From Jiella flava (lineage in GTDB: Bacteria > Pseudomonadota > Alphaproteobacteria > Rhizobiales > Rhizobiaceae): DNA of 64,000 nucleotides. The notes under the pieces were generated by a model. The model was not told the DNA's origin, searched no databases, and worked only from the letters and a program-made list of their open reading frames with translations. The stretch spans positions 1 through 64,000 of the forward strand of contig NZ_JAFMPP010000008.1 of assembly GCF_017349315.1 (NCBI RefSeq), given 5' to 3'. Made by a program: the position numbers and the translations under genes. Of the stretch, positions 25,528 to 33,962 are shown piece after piece (position 1 is the first letter of the stretch; each line of letters starts with the position of its first letter).

Positions 25528-26430
25528 ATGAGATTTGCATTCGTTGGGGCGGTGGAAGGATCGGCGGTGGCACTTGAGGCGCTTATCGCAAGCGATCTAA
25601 GTCCCGCCCTGCTCGTAACCTTGCCGCAGCACGCTTCGGCACGCCATTCCGACTATGTCGATCTCGCGACGCCTGCGCGCGACAGTAAGATCCCCCTGCA
25701 TTTCACCCGCAACATCAATGACGAGCAGACCATGGCAGCGCTGCGAGCCGCTGATCTTGATCTCGTTCTCGTACTCGGTTGGTCGCAGATTTGCGGGCCG
25801 GCGTTTCGCGGCGTCGCCAGAGCCGGTTGCCTCGGCTTTCACCCGGCGCCGTTGCCGCGCTTTCGGGGACGGGCGGTCATTCCGTGGACGATCCTGCGCG
25901 GGGAAACGATGAGCGGTTCGACCCTCTTCTGGCTCGATGAGGGGGTCGACAGTGGGCCGATCGTGGCCCAAGGTGTGTTCGCCGTATCGCCCGAGGAGAC
26001 GGCCCGTTCGCTTTACGACAAGCATCTCAGCCAGATCCGCCAACTCGTGCCCTCGACGCTGAAGCGGATCGCCGCGGGTGAACGCCTGGGCGTTGCGCAG
26101 GACAAAGCGCTGGCGAGTTTCTGCGCCCGGCGCGTCGCCGAGGACGGGCTGATCGCCTGGGGCGAGTCCGCCGATGCCGTTCTTCGTCTGATCCGCGCCG
26201 TCGGTGAGCCCTATCCTGGCGCCTTCACCCATGTCGGGACGGACCGGCTGGTCATCGATGCCGCGCGCCCGTTTCGCGATAGCGACCGTCACATCGCCCT
26301 GCCGGGGCAGGTCGTCGCCCACACCGAGGCCGGATTTGCCGTCATGTGCGGGAATGAACGGGGGATCGAAGTGACCGCCTGGCATGGCGACGGCATCGGC
26401 CTCCCCAAGCTTCATTGCAAACTTCGATGA
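25528..26430 (+). CDS. Formyltransferase-family protein (Fmt/ArnA-like), catalytic Asn replaced
   Basis: A 300-residue protein of the N10-formyl-tetrahydrofolate-dependent formyltransferase family. The catalytic region reads CLGFHPAPLPRFRGRAVIPW, with His105 and the later Asp141 (WLDEGVDSGP) in place. The Asn of the usual N-x-H triad is Gly103. ATG 25528 has GAGGG just upstream. In a polysaccharide locus such proteins usually N-formylate an amino sugar. The substitution suggests a variant mechanism or another acyl/one-carbon donor. It is followed by a GT4 gene on the same strand. Confidence 0.86.
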   Translation: MRFAFVGAVEGSAVALEALIASDLSPALLVTLPQHASARHSDYVDLATPARDSKIPLHFTRNINDEQTMAALRAADLDLVLVLGWSQICGPAFRGVARAGCLGFHPAPLPRFRGRAVIPWTILRGETMSGSTLFWLDEGVDSGPIVAQGVFAVSPEETARSLYDKHLSQIRQLVPSTLKRIAAGERLGVAQDKALASFCARRVAEDGLIAWGESADAVLRLIRAVGEPYPGAFTHVGTDRLVIDAARPFRDSDRHIALPGQVVAHTEAGFAVMCGNERGIEVTAWHGDGIGLPKLHCKLR

Positions 26431-26476
26431 TCGCCCTTTCCGGGCGCTCCTTCCATCGGGCGGATTGTCGACATCC

Positions 26477-27553
26477 ATGTTGATGCACATCATCACCAAC
26501 TTCACCGCCAATGCCGGCGCCGAGGGCATGCTGTCGCGGCTGCTCGTCGACAGCCCATCGGCGCTGGTCGTTCCGATCATGGATGTCGCCGACCGCTACC
26601 GCAACGTCAGTGCCGCCGGCGTCCGCTTCGCGCCGATGCGGGCGGAAACGCCGGCCAAGGCGCTGCGGGCCGTACCGCGCATCGCGGCGCTGATCCGCCG
26701 AGAGCGGCCGGACGTGATCTTGTGTTGGATGTATCACGCCATGGTGCTTGGCACCGTCGCCCATCGCCTGGCGGGTGTCGGCACGCCGATCTTCTGGAAC
26801 GTCCGGCAATCGCTCGACAGCCCGGCGGCCATGTCGCGGAGCACACGGGTGATGTTGTGGATGTCGCGTCTTCTGTCCCGCACGCCGGACGGGGTGGTCT
26901 ACAACTCGCAGCGGGCCGCCGACCTGCATCTTCGCTACGGCTTTCGCAGCCGTGCGACGACGGTCATTCCCAACGGTTTCGAACCGGCGGCGTTTGCCAC
27001 GCCGGATCACGAGCGGCCGAAAGTCTTCGGTATCGCCGCGCGGTTCCATCCACAAAAGGATCATCAGACCTTTTTCGCGGCAGCGGCACGGCTCGCCAGG
27101 CGCCATCCGGAGGTCCGCTTCGTCGCGGTCGGGGCCGGCCTCGAGCCGACCAACACGATCGTCCGGCAGATGATGGCGACAAGCGGCCTTGCTCCGGAGC
27201 GGATCAGCCTGCGCGGTGAAACCACCGACCTCACCGAGTTTTATCGGGAGATCGACGTGCTCGTCCTGTCGTCCGTGACCGAAGGCTTTCCAAACGTCAT
27301 CGCCGAGGCGATGGGGCGCGGCCGGCCGGTGGTGACGACCGATGTCGGAGAAGCGGCGCGGATCGTCGGCGACACCGGCTTGGTGGTCCGACCTGGCAAT
27401 CCCGAGATGCTGGCGAACGCCATGGAGACGATGACCGCGATGGCGCCTGAGGACTATCGGCAGCGCGCTCTCGCAGCCCGCCAGCGGATCCTCGACCACT
27501 ATTCGCTGAGCAGCGTGCGCCGGCAATTCGAAACGGTCTTGGGAACACTTTGA
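26477..27553 (+). CDS. Glycosyltransferase family 4 (B)
   Basis: About 358 residues. The N-domain starts MLMHIITNFTANAGAEGM and contains ILCWMYHAM. The C-domain has VIPNGFEPAAF, GIAARFHPQKDHQTF and the E-x7-E site TEGFPNVIAEAMGRGRPVV. The WMYH motif links it to the family around the GT4 at 29812. Starts at ATG 26477 or 26483 put the beta-strand first. An upstream ATG at 26384 would overlap the formyltransferase gene by 47 bp. It probably forms a two-gene unit with it. Confidence 0.92.
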   Translation: MLMHIITNFTANAGAEGMLSRLLVDSPSALVVPIMDVADRYRNVSAAGVRFAPMRAETPAKALRAVPRIAALIRRERPDVILCWMYHAMVLGTVAHRLAGVGTPIFWNVRQSLDSPAAMSRSTRVMLWMSRLLSRTPDGVVYNSQRAADLHLRYGFRSRATTVIPNGFEPAAFATPDHERPKVFGIAARFHPQKDHQTFFAAAARLARRHPEVRFVAVGAGLEPTNTIVRQMMATSGLAPERISLRGETTDLTEFYREIDVLVLSSVTEGFPNVIAEAMGRGRPVVTTDVGEAARIVGDTGLVVRPGNPEMLANAMETMTAMAPEDYRQRALAARQRILDHYSLSSVRRQFETVLGTL

Positions 27554-27615
27554 CCGGCGCATGGCGGCTGCGCGTTCACAAGACTGCGGGGGGGCGTCTC
27601 ACCCTTCCGCGACGT

Positions 27616-28467
27616 TTAAGGTCGTGACGCGACGACGATGTCTTCGATTTCCGAGCCGTTCCCGATGCGCTCGACACTTTGGAATCGGCCGTCGCCGTTA
27701 AGTTCAAACAGCGTGCCGTCGTTGCGCCCGTCGCGGGTCGTGCGCGTGACGAGGAACAGCGTTCCCGGCCCGCGCAGATAACGGCGGACATTGTCGACCG
27801 CTTGTGCCAGATCGGCTGGCGCGAAATAGCCGCGATTGAGGATATTCGCCGCGCGCACCAGATCGAACTGGCCGGCAAAGTCCGCCCGGCGGACCATGAT
27901 GTCGTCCTCGACCATAAAGATATCGGCGCGGCGGGCCAGGCGTTGGCTCGCGAGCTCGACCGGACGGCCGGCACCGGCCGCGATCTTGCGGCGGGCGATG
28001 GGCCGAATGACGGCGCTGGCGGCCAGTCGCGGCAGCACCGCGAGGGTCAGATAGTCGAGCCGCCGGATCCAGGGCCGGATCGGATGGCCGGCGACATCAT
28101 ATTGCAGCGGCTGTCCGTTGCGATCGGCAAGGACAAGAAGGCCAGGCGCGATCTCGACGATATAGGCGTGGATGAAGAGGTCTGTTGCCGTCAGCGTCAC
28201 TTGGCAGCCGAGGCCCTCCAGAAAGGTGACAAGTTCCAGCGACGTGATGCCCGACGAAACACCGACGTCGAGTACTGTGCTGATCGTCGCGGCGCGAGCT
28301 TGAAAGACGCTTCGAAAGCGCTGTTCGATTTCGAAGAAGCGCGACGGTTGTGTGCGTTTGAAGGTGCCGTTGGGCATTTTCAACGGATCGAAGAAGGCTT
28401 CCTCGATTTTCGGATCGTCAGCGAGGGTGGGGATGCCGAAAAACTGTGTTGCCGTCAGGCCCATCAT
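27616..28467 (-). CDS. Class I SAM-dependent methyltransferase-like protein
   Basis: About 283 residues. The segment VLDVGVSSGITSLEL near 75-89 resembles SAM motif I, and FDLVRAANILNRGYFAP near 205-221 matches the motif IV region with the substrate loop. An insertion of about 80 residues lies between them. Putative roles are O-methylation of a sugar or a lipid. GAGAGG precedes ATG 28467; 24 bp upstream another ATG is open. It closes the operon of two GT4 genes (35 bp gap). Confidence 0.68.
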   Translation of the reverse strand: MMGLTATQFFGIPTLADDPKIEEAFFDPLKMPNGTFKRTQPSRFFEIEQRFRSVFQARAATISTVLDVGVSSGITSLELVTFLEGLGCQVTLTATDLFIHAYIVEIAPGLLVLADRNGQPLQYDVAGHPIRPWIRRLDYLTLAVLPRLAASAVIRPIARRKIAAGAGRPVELASQRLARRADIFMVEDDIMVRRADFAGQFDLVRAANILNRGYFAPADLAQAVDNVRRYLRGPGTLFLVTRTTRDGRNDGTLFELNGDGRFQSVERIGNGSEIEDIVVASRP

Positions 28468-28501
28468 GCTGCCTCTCTGGTGGAATCGCACATTGCCGGG
28501 A

Positions 28502-29815
28502 TTATTCCGGCCGCGCCGACATTGCCGGCTGGATCGCAGGCATCGGCGTCCGCCGCGGCGCGTCGCCGCGGGAGGCGGGCGCCGGACTTTGGTCGGCTGG
28601 CGCGCCCGGTCGCAGCAGGCCCATTTCCGCCATTAAGGCGCGATTGACCCGGTGGACATCGAACCGGGTCTCCGCGATCCGCCGCGAACGGGCGCCCATC
28701 TCGTCGATGAGCTTCGGGGTCTCCAAAAGCCGGTGCATGGCGCTTTCGAGCGCATCGACCGACCGTGGCTCGACCTGAAAGCCGTTGATCCCCTGGATCA
28801 CCGTCTCCCGGCATCCGGGCGCCGTGGTGGTGACGATCGCGCGGCCGACGGCAAGGGCTTCGAGCGCCGCCCGGGGAATGCCTTCGCGATAATAGGAGGG
28901 GAGGACGAAGACGCTGCATGCGGTGAGCAATGGGCGGACGTCCGCGACTTCGCCGAGATAGTCGATGGCGCCGCTCCTGATCCAACGGTCGACGTCGTTG
29001 GCGGGCACGCCGGAGGGGCTGGGGTCGAAGGGGCCGAGAATTTGGAATCTCGCCTTGGGAAAGGTGGCCTTGAGCCGCTGGGCGGCGAGGGCGAACTCCT
29101 CGATGCCCTTTTCCCGCAGGAGCCGGGCGACGAGCAGGAACCGTGGCGGGCCCGACGGAGGGATGCTCTGCCGGAAGCGGTCGAGATCGACGCCGGATCC
29201 GGCGACCATGACCATTCGGGTCTTCGGGCTGATCATGCCGTGGCGGTGAATATCCTCCGCATCGGCGTCGTTATAGGCGAAGACGGTCGGCATCCCGACC
29301 AGGGCGGCGCGATAGAGCCGGATGCTGAGCCTGCGCAGAGCCGCCATTCGCCGGGTTGGCCGGGCTTCGCCGAAGACATAGCCAAAGCCGGTGAACAGCG
29401 CGAAGCGGCGTGGCACGCCAGCCCACCGCGCGGCAAGGCCGCCATAGATGATCGGCTTCATCGTATAGGCTAGAAGGACATCGGGCTTTTGCTCCCGCAG
29501 CGCCCGCCAGATTGTCGCCAGCGTCTTGAGATCGATCCAGGGATTGGTGCCGGTGCGCGCCATCGGGATCTGCTGAAAGCCGACGCCGATCTCGGCCAGA
29601 CTGGCAATCGCGGAGCGGTCGTCATCCGGGGCGAGAGCGACGACCTTGTGGCCTTCGGCGACCATTGCCCGCAACAGTTCCAAGCGGAAGTTGACCAGCG
29701 ATTTGGTCAGGCTGGCGATCACCACGATCCGCTGCCCGCCCGCCGATGGGATGCGCGCCGGCGACGCCGACGTCGCCTGATGATGGCCGGCCTGATCCAC
29801 GGTCTGCCCTTTCAT
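28502..29815 (-). CDS. Glycosyltransferase family 4 (C)
   Basis: A 437-residue GT-B enzyme. Its N-domain has IVVIASLTKSLVNFRLELL and the FTGFGYVFGEA motif seen in transferases that act early on lipid-linked sugars (PglA-like). The C-domain has LLVARLLREKGIEEF and the E-x7-E site YREGIPRAALEALAVGR. The C-terminal 40 residues are Pro/Ala/Arg-rich and variable. ATG 29815 overlaps the upstream GT4 stop by 4 bp. Confidence 0.92.
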   Translation of the reverse strand: MKGQTVDQAGHHQATSASPARIPSAGGQRIVVIASLTKSLVNFRLELLRAMVAEGHKVVALAPDDDRSAIASLAEIGVGFQQIPMARTGTNPWIDLKTLATIWRALREQKPDVLLAYTMKPIIYGGLAARWAGVPRRFALFTGFGYVFGEARPTRRMAALRRLSIRLYRAALVGMPTVFAYNDADAEDIHRHGMISPKTRMVMVAGSGVDLDRFRQSIPPSGPPRFLLVARLLREKGIEEFALAAQRLKATFPKARFQILGPFDPSPSGVPANDVDRWIRSGAIDYLGEVADVRPLLTACSVFVLPSYYREGIPRAALEALAVGRAIVTTTAPGCRETVIQGINGFQVEPRSVDALESAMHRLLETPKLIDEMGARSRRIAETRFDVHRVNRALMAEMGLLRPGAPADQSPAPASRGDAPRRTPMPAIQPAMSARPE

Positions 29816-30960
29816 GCCAGGCGCGCCGTGGAGCTTTGGGCCTCGACGACCCGCTGATAGAGCTCGAGATGGCGCGCCACATAGTTGTCAATTGAGAAAT
29901 GCTGTTCGACCCGCCGCCGGGCCGAAAGACCAAGGGAATGGCGTTCGTCTTGGCTGAGATCCACGAGGGAGGCGATGCCGCGTGCCAGAGCCTCGGTATC
30001 GCGGGGCGGTACCACCAGGCCGGTCTTGCCGACCAACTGGCCGCAATCGCCAAGCCCGGTCACCACGGCCGGGACGCCGCAGGACATCGCCTCGGCGGTG
30101 GCGAGAGAAAAGGATTCGCCCCAGGCCGACGACAGCGCGAAGAGATCGAATCCCGCGAGGTAATCGGAAACGTCGGCGCGCGGGCCGATCGTCGTGATCC
30201 GCTGATCGATGCCGAGTTCGCGGGCCAGCGTGCGGACCGTGCCGTCAATATGGCCTTCGCCGACGAAGACCCCCTGAATGTCGTAGCCTTCGCCGATCAG
30301 CCGGGCGAGGGCGCGCACCAGATTGGCCTGATCCTTCATCGGATGGAAGCGCGAGACGTGACCGACGATCGTGCGGCCGGTCGGAATCGCCAGCTCGGTG
30401 CGCAGCCGCGCCGACGCGCTGGCATCGATCTGAAACTCGTTGCAGTCGATGCCGTTGGGGATCACCAGCGTGCGACGCGGATCGAAGCCAATCGCCTCGT
30501 GCTGCTCGGCGGCAACCCGCGAGCAGTAGACGATGGCGGAGGTGCCGGACGAGATCCGCCCGGAGAGCTGGATCAGCCGCCGATTGGCCGGCGTTTCATC
30601 GGTAATATCGGCGATCGAATGGTGTACGCTCCAGATTACCGGAGCCAAGGCCCGGCAGACCAGCGAGCCAAGGGTGGCGGCCAGATTGCCATGATACATC
30701 CATCCGTGGATGACGTCGGGCTTGATCCGCCCCATCACCCGGCCGAGCTGATAGAGGTCGCTCGGCCAGGGCTTGCGCGACATTTCGATCGAATAGACAT
30801 CGGCGCAAGTCTTGGCGATCTGCGAGCGCAGGGCGCCGAAGGGCAACAACGACAGGACCGACGACGCATAGGATGCGGTTTCGAGGTGGCGCAAAAAACG
30901 CGTGAGCATGATTTCGGCGCCGCCAATGTTCAATCCCGTGATGGTGTGAAGAAGCCTCAT
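29812..30960 (-). CDS. Glycosyltransferase family 4 (D)
   Basis: About 382 residues starting MRLLHTITGLNIGGAEIML. It has HGWMYHGNLA, VIPNGIDCNEF, GHVSRFHPMKDQANLV and a donor site SSAWGESFSLATAEAMSCGVP. It is the first gene of the minus-strand trio GT4, GT4, methyltransferase. GTG 30966 two codons earlier is an alternative start. It is divergent from exoF, with a palindrome between them. Sugar specificity is unknown. Confidence 0.93.
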   Translation of the reverse strand: MRLLHTITGLNIGGAEIMLTRFLRHLETASYASSVLSLLPFGALRSQIAKTCADVYSIEMSRKPWPSDLYQLGRVMGRIKPDVIHGWMYHGNLAATLGSLVCRALAPVIWSVHHSIADITDETPANRRLIQLSGRISSGTSAIVYCSRVAAEQHEAIGFDPRRTLVIPNGIDCNEFQIDASASARLRTELAIPTGRTIVGHVSRFHPMKDQANLVRALARLIGEGYDIQGVFVGEGHIDGTVRTLARELGIDQRITTIGPRADVSDYLAGFDLFALSSAWGESFSLATAEAMSCGVPAVVTGLGDCGQLVGKTGLVVPPRDTEALARGIASLVDLSQDERHSLGLSARRRVEQHFSIDNYVARHLELYQRVVEAQSSTARLA

Positions 30961-31107
30961 GGTCACGGAGCAGCCAGATCCCGCTTATCTTGGTCCGATC
31001 GTCGTCAGGGCGCGACGAAATCGGCGCGGCGACGACCCGCCGATAGTTCAGCCAGGAGCTGGACGGACTGGCGAGTTGGCTAAATGGCGGGCGCCGGGGC
31101 GCCGTCG

Positions 31108-31123
31108 GAGGTAGAGCTACCTC
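31108..31123. promoter_or_regulatory. Palindrome in the divergent GT4/exoF promoter region
   Basis: GAGGTAG (31108-31114), two bases, CTACCTC (31117-31123) form a perfect 7-bp inverted repeat. It lies 73 bp upstream of the exoF start and 148 bp upstream of the divergent GT4. Its size and place suit a dimeric regulator, but no matching second site was found. Confidence 0.45.
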
Positions 31124-31195
31124 GGATGGCTGACTGGCACTGGCTCCGGCCGCAGCCGAAGCTCGGCGCGACACGAGATCTGAGTGGCGCGAGCG

Positions 31196-32551
31196 ATGAC
31201 CATCGAAGGCAATGAGAAGAGCGGCCCGAACATGATTGGGCTGGCACGGGCCGTCGCGACGGCCATTCAAACCCTGCGGCTCGGCCGCGTGCTGACCATC
31301 TCGGCGATCGGCCTGTTGATCGTTGTGTGGGGCGGCCGACCGCTCGCCGCCGCCGCCGCCGCGCCGGCCGAACGCCCCTATCAATTGTCGGCCGGAGACG
31401 TCGTCAGCTTCGACTTTCTCGACGACACGCTTCCGGCGAGCGAAATCACCGTTACCAGTGACGGAACGATGAATGTGCCGCTGATCGGCGCGGTGCCGGT
31501 GACCGGCATGAGCCTTGCGAAGGCCAAGGACGCGATCCGCAAGGCCTTTGTCGACCGCCAACTCTTCATCGATCCGAAATTCTCGCTGGCGATCACCAGC
31601 TTCCGGCCGGTCTACGTGCTCGGGGCGGTGCGAACCCCCGGATCCTATCCCTTCCAGCCACTGCTGACCGTCGAACAGGCGGTTGCGTTGGCGGGCGGTC
31701 AATCCACCAGCCCGGCCTCGACCGAAGACCGCATCGTGGCCGAAGCCAAGCTCAGAGGCGATCTCGACAGTTTCTCAGTGCAGATCACGCGCGAGGCCTT
31801 GGCCGCGGCGCGGTTGCGAGCCCGGCTCGCGGGCACGGAGACGATCGCGCTGTCCGATCTTGGCAGCGATGTTCGCGGCCTCGTCGATCCGACGCTTGCC
31901 AAAGCGCTGTTGTCCACCGAGCAGCGCATCCTCGGCACCGACATCAATTCCTATCGCAGCCGCAGCACCCAGCTTGCGGCCGCGATCAAGGAGGTGAAGG
32001 GCGCGCTCGGCAATCTCGACGAACTCGTCGCCAAGCAGAAGGACACGATCGCTTCGGCGCATGCCGATCTCGATCGGATGGGGGGCCTCTACAAGCGCGG
32101 CATCAAGACGTTGAGCGATATCGGCGGCCTGGAGCGCGACGTCACCCAGCAGGAATCGCATCTCCTGGAGATCTATAATCAGATGTCGGTCACGCGGCGC
32201 GAGCTTGCCGATCTGCAGCGCCAGTTCTCCGATCTCAGCGACACTTGGCGCCGCAACGCCCTGGGGGATCTGCAGACCCACCAGACCGAAATCGCCCGGC
32301 TGCTCGCGGCCCGCAATTCCACCCAGAAGCAGATCGCGCTGCTTGGCGACCTTGCGCTGGAACAGACAGACGCGGCTGCGACGATCGCCTTCGTCTACAA
32401 GATCCGGCGGCGCGAAAGTGGTGCTTTCGAGACGCTGGATGCCAATCTCGACAGCCTGCTTGCTCCAGGCGACACCATCGTGGTCACGGTGAACGGCACT
32501 ATCGTCGGTCGCACCGTGTCGCTGGCGAGCGCCGGCGGGGGCCGTCCGTGA
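31196..32551 (+). CDS. ExoF-like polysaccharide export protein with coiled-coil domain
   Basis: A 451-residue exported protein. A signal-like hydrophobic segment (about 30-55) is followed by the polysaccharide-export domain YQLSAGDVVSFDFLDD. The SLBB-like region is VYVLGAVRTPGSYPFQP. A long helical coiled-coil region (about 200-400) is rich in Gln, Leu, Ala and Asp. It is like rhizobial ExoF, longer than Wza-type proteins, and no lipobox is seen. It should form the periplasmic/outer-membrane exit of the pathway with the Wzc protein. GTG overlap (GTGA) couples it to the ExoY-like gene. Confidence 0.9.
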   Translation: MTIEGNEKSGPNMIGLARAVATAIQTLRLGRVLTISAIGLLIVVWGGRPLAAAAAAPAERPYQLSAGDVVSFDFLDDTLPASEITVTSDGTMNVPLIGAVPVTGMSLAKAKDAIRKAFVDRQLFIDPKFSLAITSFRPVYVLGAVRTPGSYPFQPLLTVEQAVALAGGQSTSPASTEDRIVAEAKLRGDLDSFSVQITREALAAARLRARLAGTETIALSDLGSDVRGLVDPTLAKALLSTEQRILGTDINSYRSRSTQLAAAIKEVKGALGNLDELVAKQKDTIASAHADLDRMGGLYKRGIKTLSDIGGLERDVTQQESHLLEIYNQMSVTRRELADLQRQFSDLSDTWRRNALGDLQTHQTEIARLLAARNSTQKQIALLGDLALEQTDAAATIAFVYKIRRRESGAFETLDANLDSLLAPGDTIVVTVNGTIVGRTVSLASAGGGRP

Positions 32552-33252
32552 GCGGTTCTGATCTCGGCACACGCTCTGGCGGTTCACGGCCAGGCGATAG
32601 GGCAGGCCCTGCCGAACGGCGAAGCGACCGTGGCGCGATGATCGGGCGGGGCTTGGCGGCGATCGGCTTCGTTCTTTCCTTACCGGTCTGGCCGGTCGTT
32701 GCCGCCATCGTCTGGGCCAGTGTCGGGCGTCCTGTGTTGTTTCGCCAGCAACGCGCCGGCCTTCACCGGCGTTCTTTCACTCTCGTGAAGTTCCGAACCA
32801 TGACAAACGCCTGCGACGGCCATGGCCAGTTGTTTCCCGACGCTCAGCGCCAGACGGCCGCGACGCGGCTCTTGCGCCGTCTGCGCCTTGATGAACTGCC
32901 GCAGCTCCTGATGATCCTGCGCGGCGACATGGCGCTCGTCGGCCCACGCCCGCTGTTCGCCGAAACGATCGACCACTGGGGCGAACTCGGCCGGCAGCGC
33001 TGCGCGGTTCGGCCGGGCATGACAGGCTGGGCGCAGATCCACGGCAACACCAAGCTGACGGAGGACGAGAAACTCGCCCTCGATCTTTGGTATGTGCGCC
33101 ATCGCAGTCTCGCGATCGATCTGAAGATCCTGGCTCTGACCGTCGCGACGATCATTCGCGGCGAACGGGTCAAGCCGGAGATGGTGCGGCGCGCGATCGC
33201 GGGGCTCGCCGCGGGGCGGCAGGCGACCGCTCGGCCGAGGGCGAACGGATGA
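32548..33252 (+). CDS. ExoY-like initiating sugar transferase
   Basis: A 234-residue polyprenyl-phosphate hexose-1-phosphate transferase. One N-terminal membrane segment (about 34-55) precedes the conserved core: VLFRQQRAGLH, LVKFRTMTN, LRRLRLDELPQLLMILRGDMALVGPRP and RPGMTGWAQIHGN. It starts the repeat unit by moving sugar 1-phosphate to undecaprenyl phosphate. GTG 32548 overlaps the exoF stop by 4 bp. Its stop in turn overlaps the PIG-L start. The 40 residues before the helix are basic and variable; ATG 32638 is a possible shorter start. Confidence 0.93.
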   Translation: MSGSDLGTRSGGSRPGDRAGPAERRSDRGAMIGRGLAAIGFVLSLPVWPVVAAIVWASVGRPVLFRQQRAGLHRRSFTLVKFRTMTNACDGHGQLFPDAQRQTAATRLLRRLRLDELPQLLMILRGDMALVGPRPLFAETIDHWGELGRQRCAVRPGMTGWAQIHGNTKLTEDEKLALDLWYVRHRSLAIDLKILALTVATIIRGERVKPEMVRRAIAGLAAGRQATARPRANG

Positions 33253-33935
33253 TCGATCGTTTCACAGTGGCACGCTCCGTTCTGGTTATCGCCCCGCACC
33301 CTGACGACGAGGTGCTTGGCTGCGGCGGCACCATCGCGCGACTGGCGTCCGGCGGCTGCCGGGTCGATGTCGCGGTGGTGACCGAAGGCCGCCCACCGGC
33401 TTACGACGTGGCGCGCACGGCCCTCGTCAAAGGCGAGGCGGAGGCCGCGCATCGCCGTCTCGGCATTGCCGGAACCCATTGGCTCGGTCAGCCAGCGGCG
33501 CAACTGGCCGAGACCCCGCATTCGCAGGTCAACGGAGCCATCCACGAACTGCTGCGGGCGCTCCGGCCGGAGATTCTCTTCGTGCCCTTCATCGGCGACA
33601 TGCATCTCGATCATCAAATGGTCTTCCTGTCGTCGCTGGTCGCCGCGCGGCCGCATCAGGCGCAGTATCCAACGACGATCCTCGCCTATGAGACGCTGTC
33701 GGAAACCAATTGGAATGCGCCCTATGTGACGCCGAGCTTCGTGCCGCAGGTGTTTGTCGACATTGGGGATTTTCTGCCCGCGAAGCTGGAGGCGATGGCC
33801 TGCTTCGCCTCGCAGACGATCGCTTTTCCGCATGAGCGGTCGCTCGAGGCGTTGACGGCGCTCGCCACCTTGCGCGGCGCCACCGTCCATCGTGCGGCAG
33901 CCGAGGCCTTCGTACTCGTGCGGCATGTTTCGTGA
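33249..33935 (+). CDS. PIG-L/LmbE-family N-deacetylase
   Basis: A 228-residue protein with the zinc-binding HPDDE at 17-21, GCGGTIARL after it and the later HLDHQ near 118-122. PIG-L enzymes remove N-acetyl from sugars such as GlcNAc on lipid or nucleotide carriers. ATG 33249 overlaps the ExoY-like stop by 4 bp (ATGA). The adjacent DegT aminotransferase and the formyltransferase elsewhere in the locus suggest amino-sugar tailoring of the repeat unit. There is no signal peptide, so it is cytoplasmic. Confidence 0.93.
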   Translation: MIDRFTVARSVLVIAPHPDDEVLGCGGTIARLASGGCRVDVAVVTEGRPPAYDVARTALVKGEAEAAHRRLGIAGTHWLGQPAAQLAETPHSQVNGAIHELLRALRPEILFVPFIGDMHLDHQMVFLSSLVAARPHQAQYPTTILAYETLSETNWNAPYVTPSFVPQVFVDIGDFLPAKLEAMACFASQTIAFPHERSLEALTALATLRGATVHRAAAEAFVLVRHVS

Positions 33936-33962
33936 TGGCAACGGACAGAATGGACACAGGCA

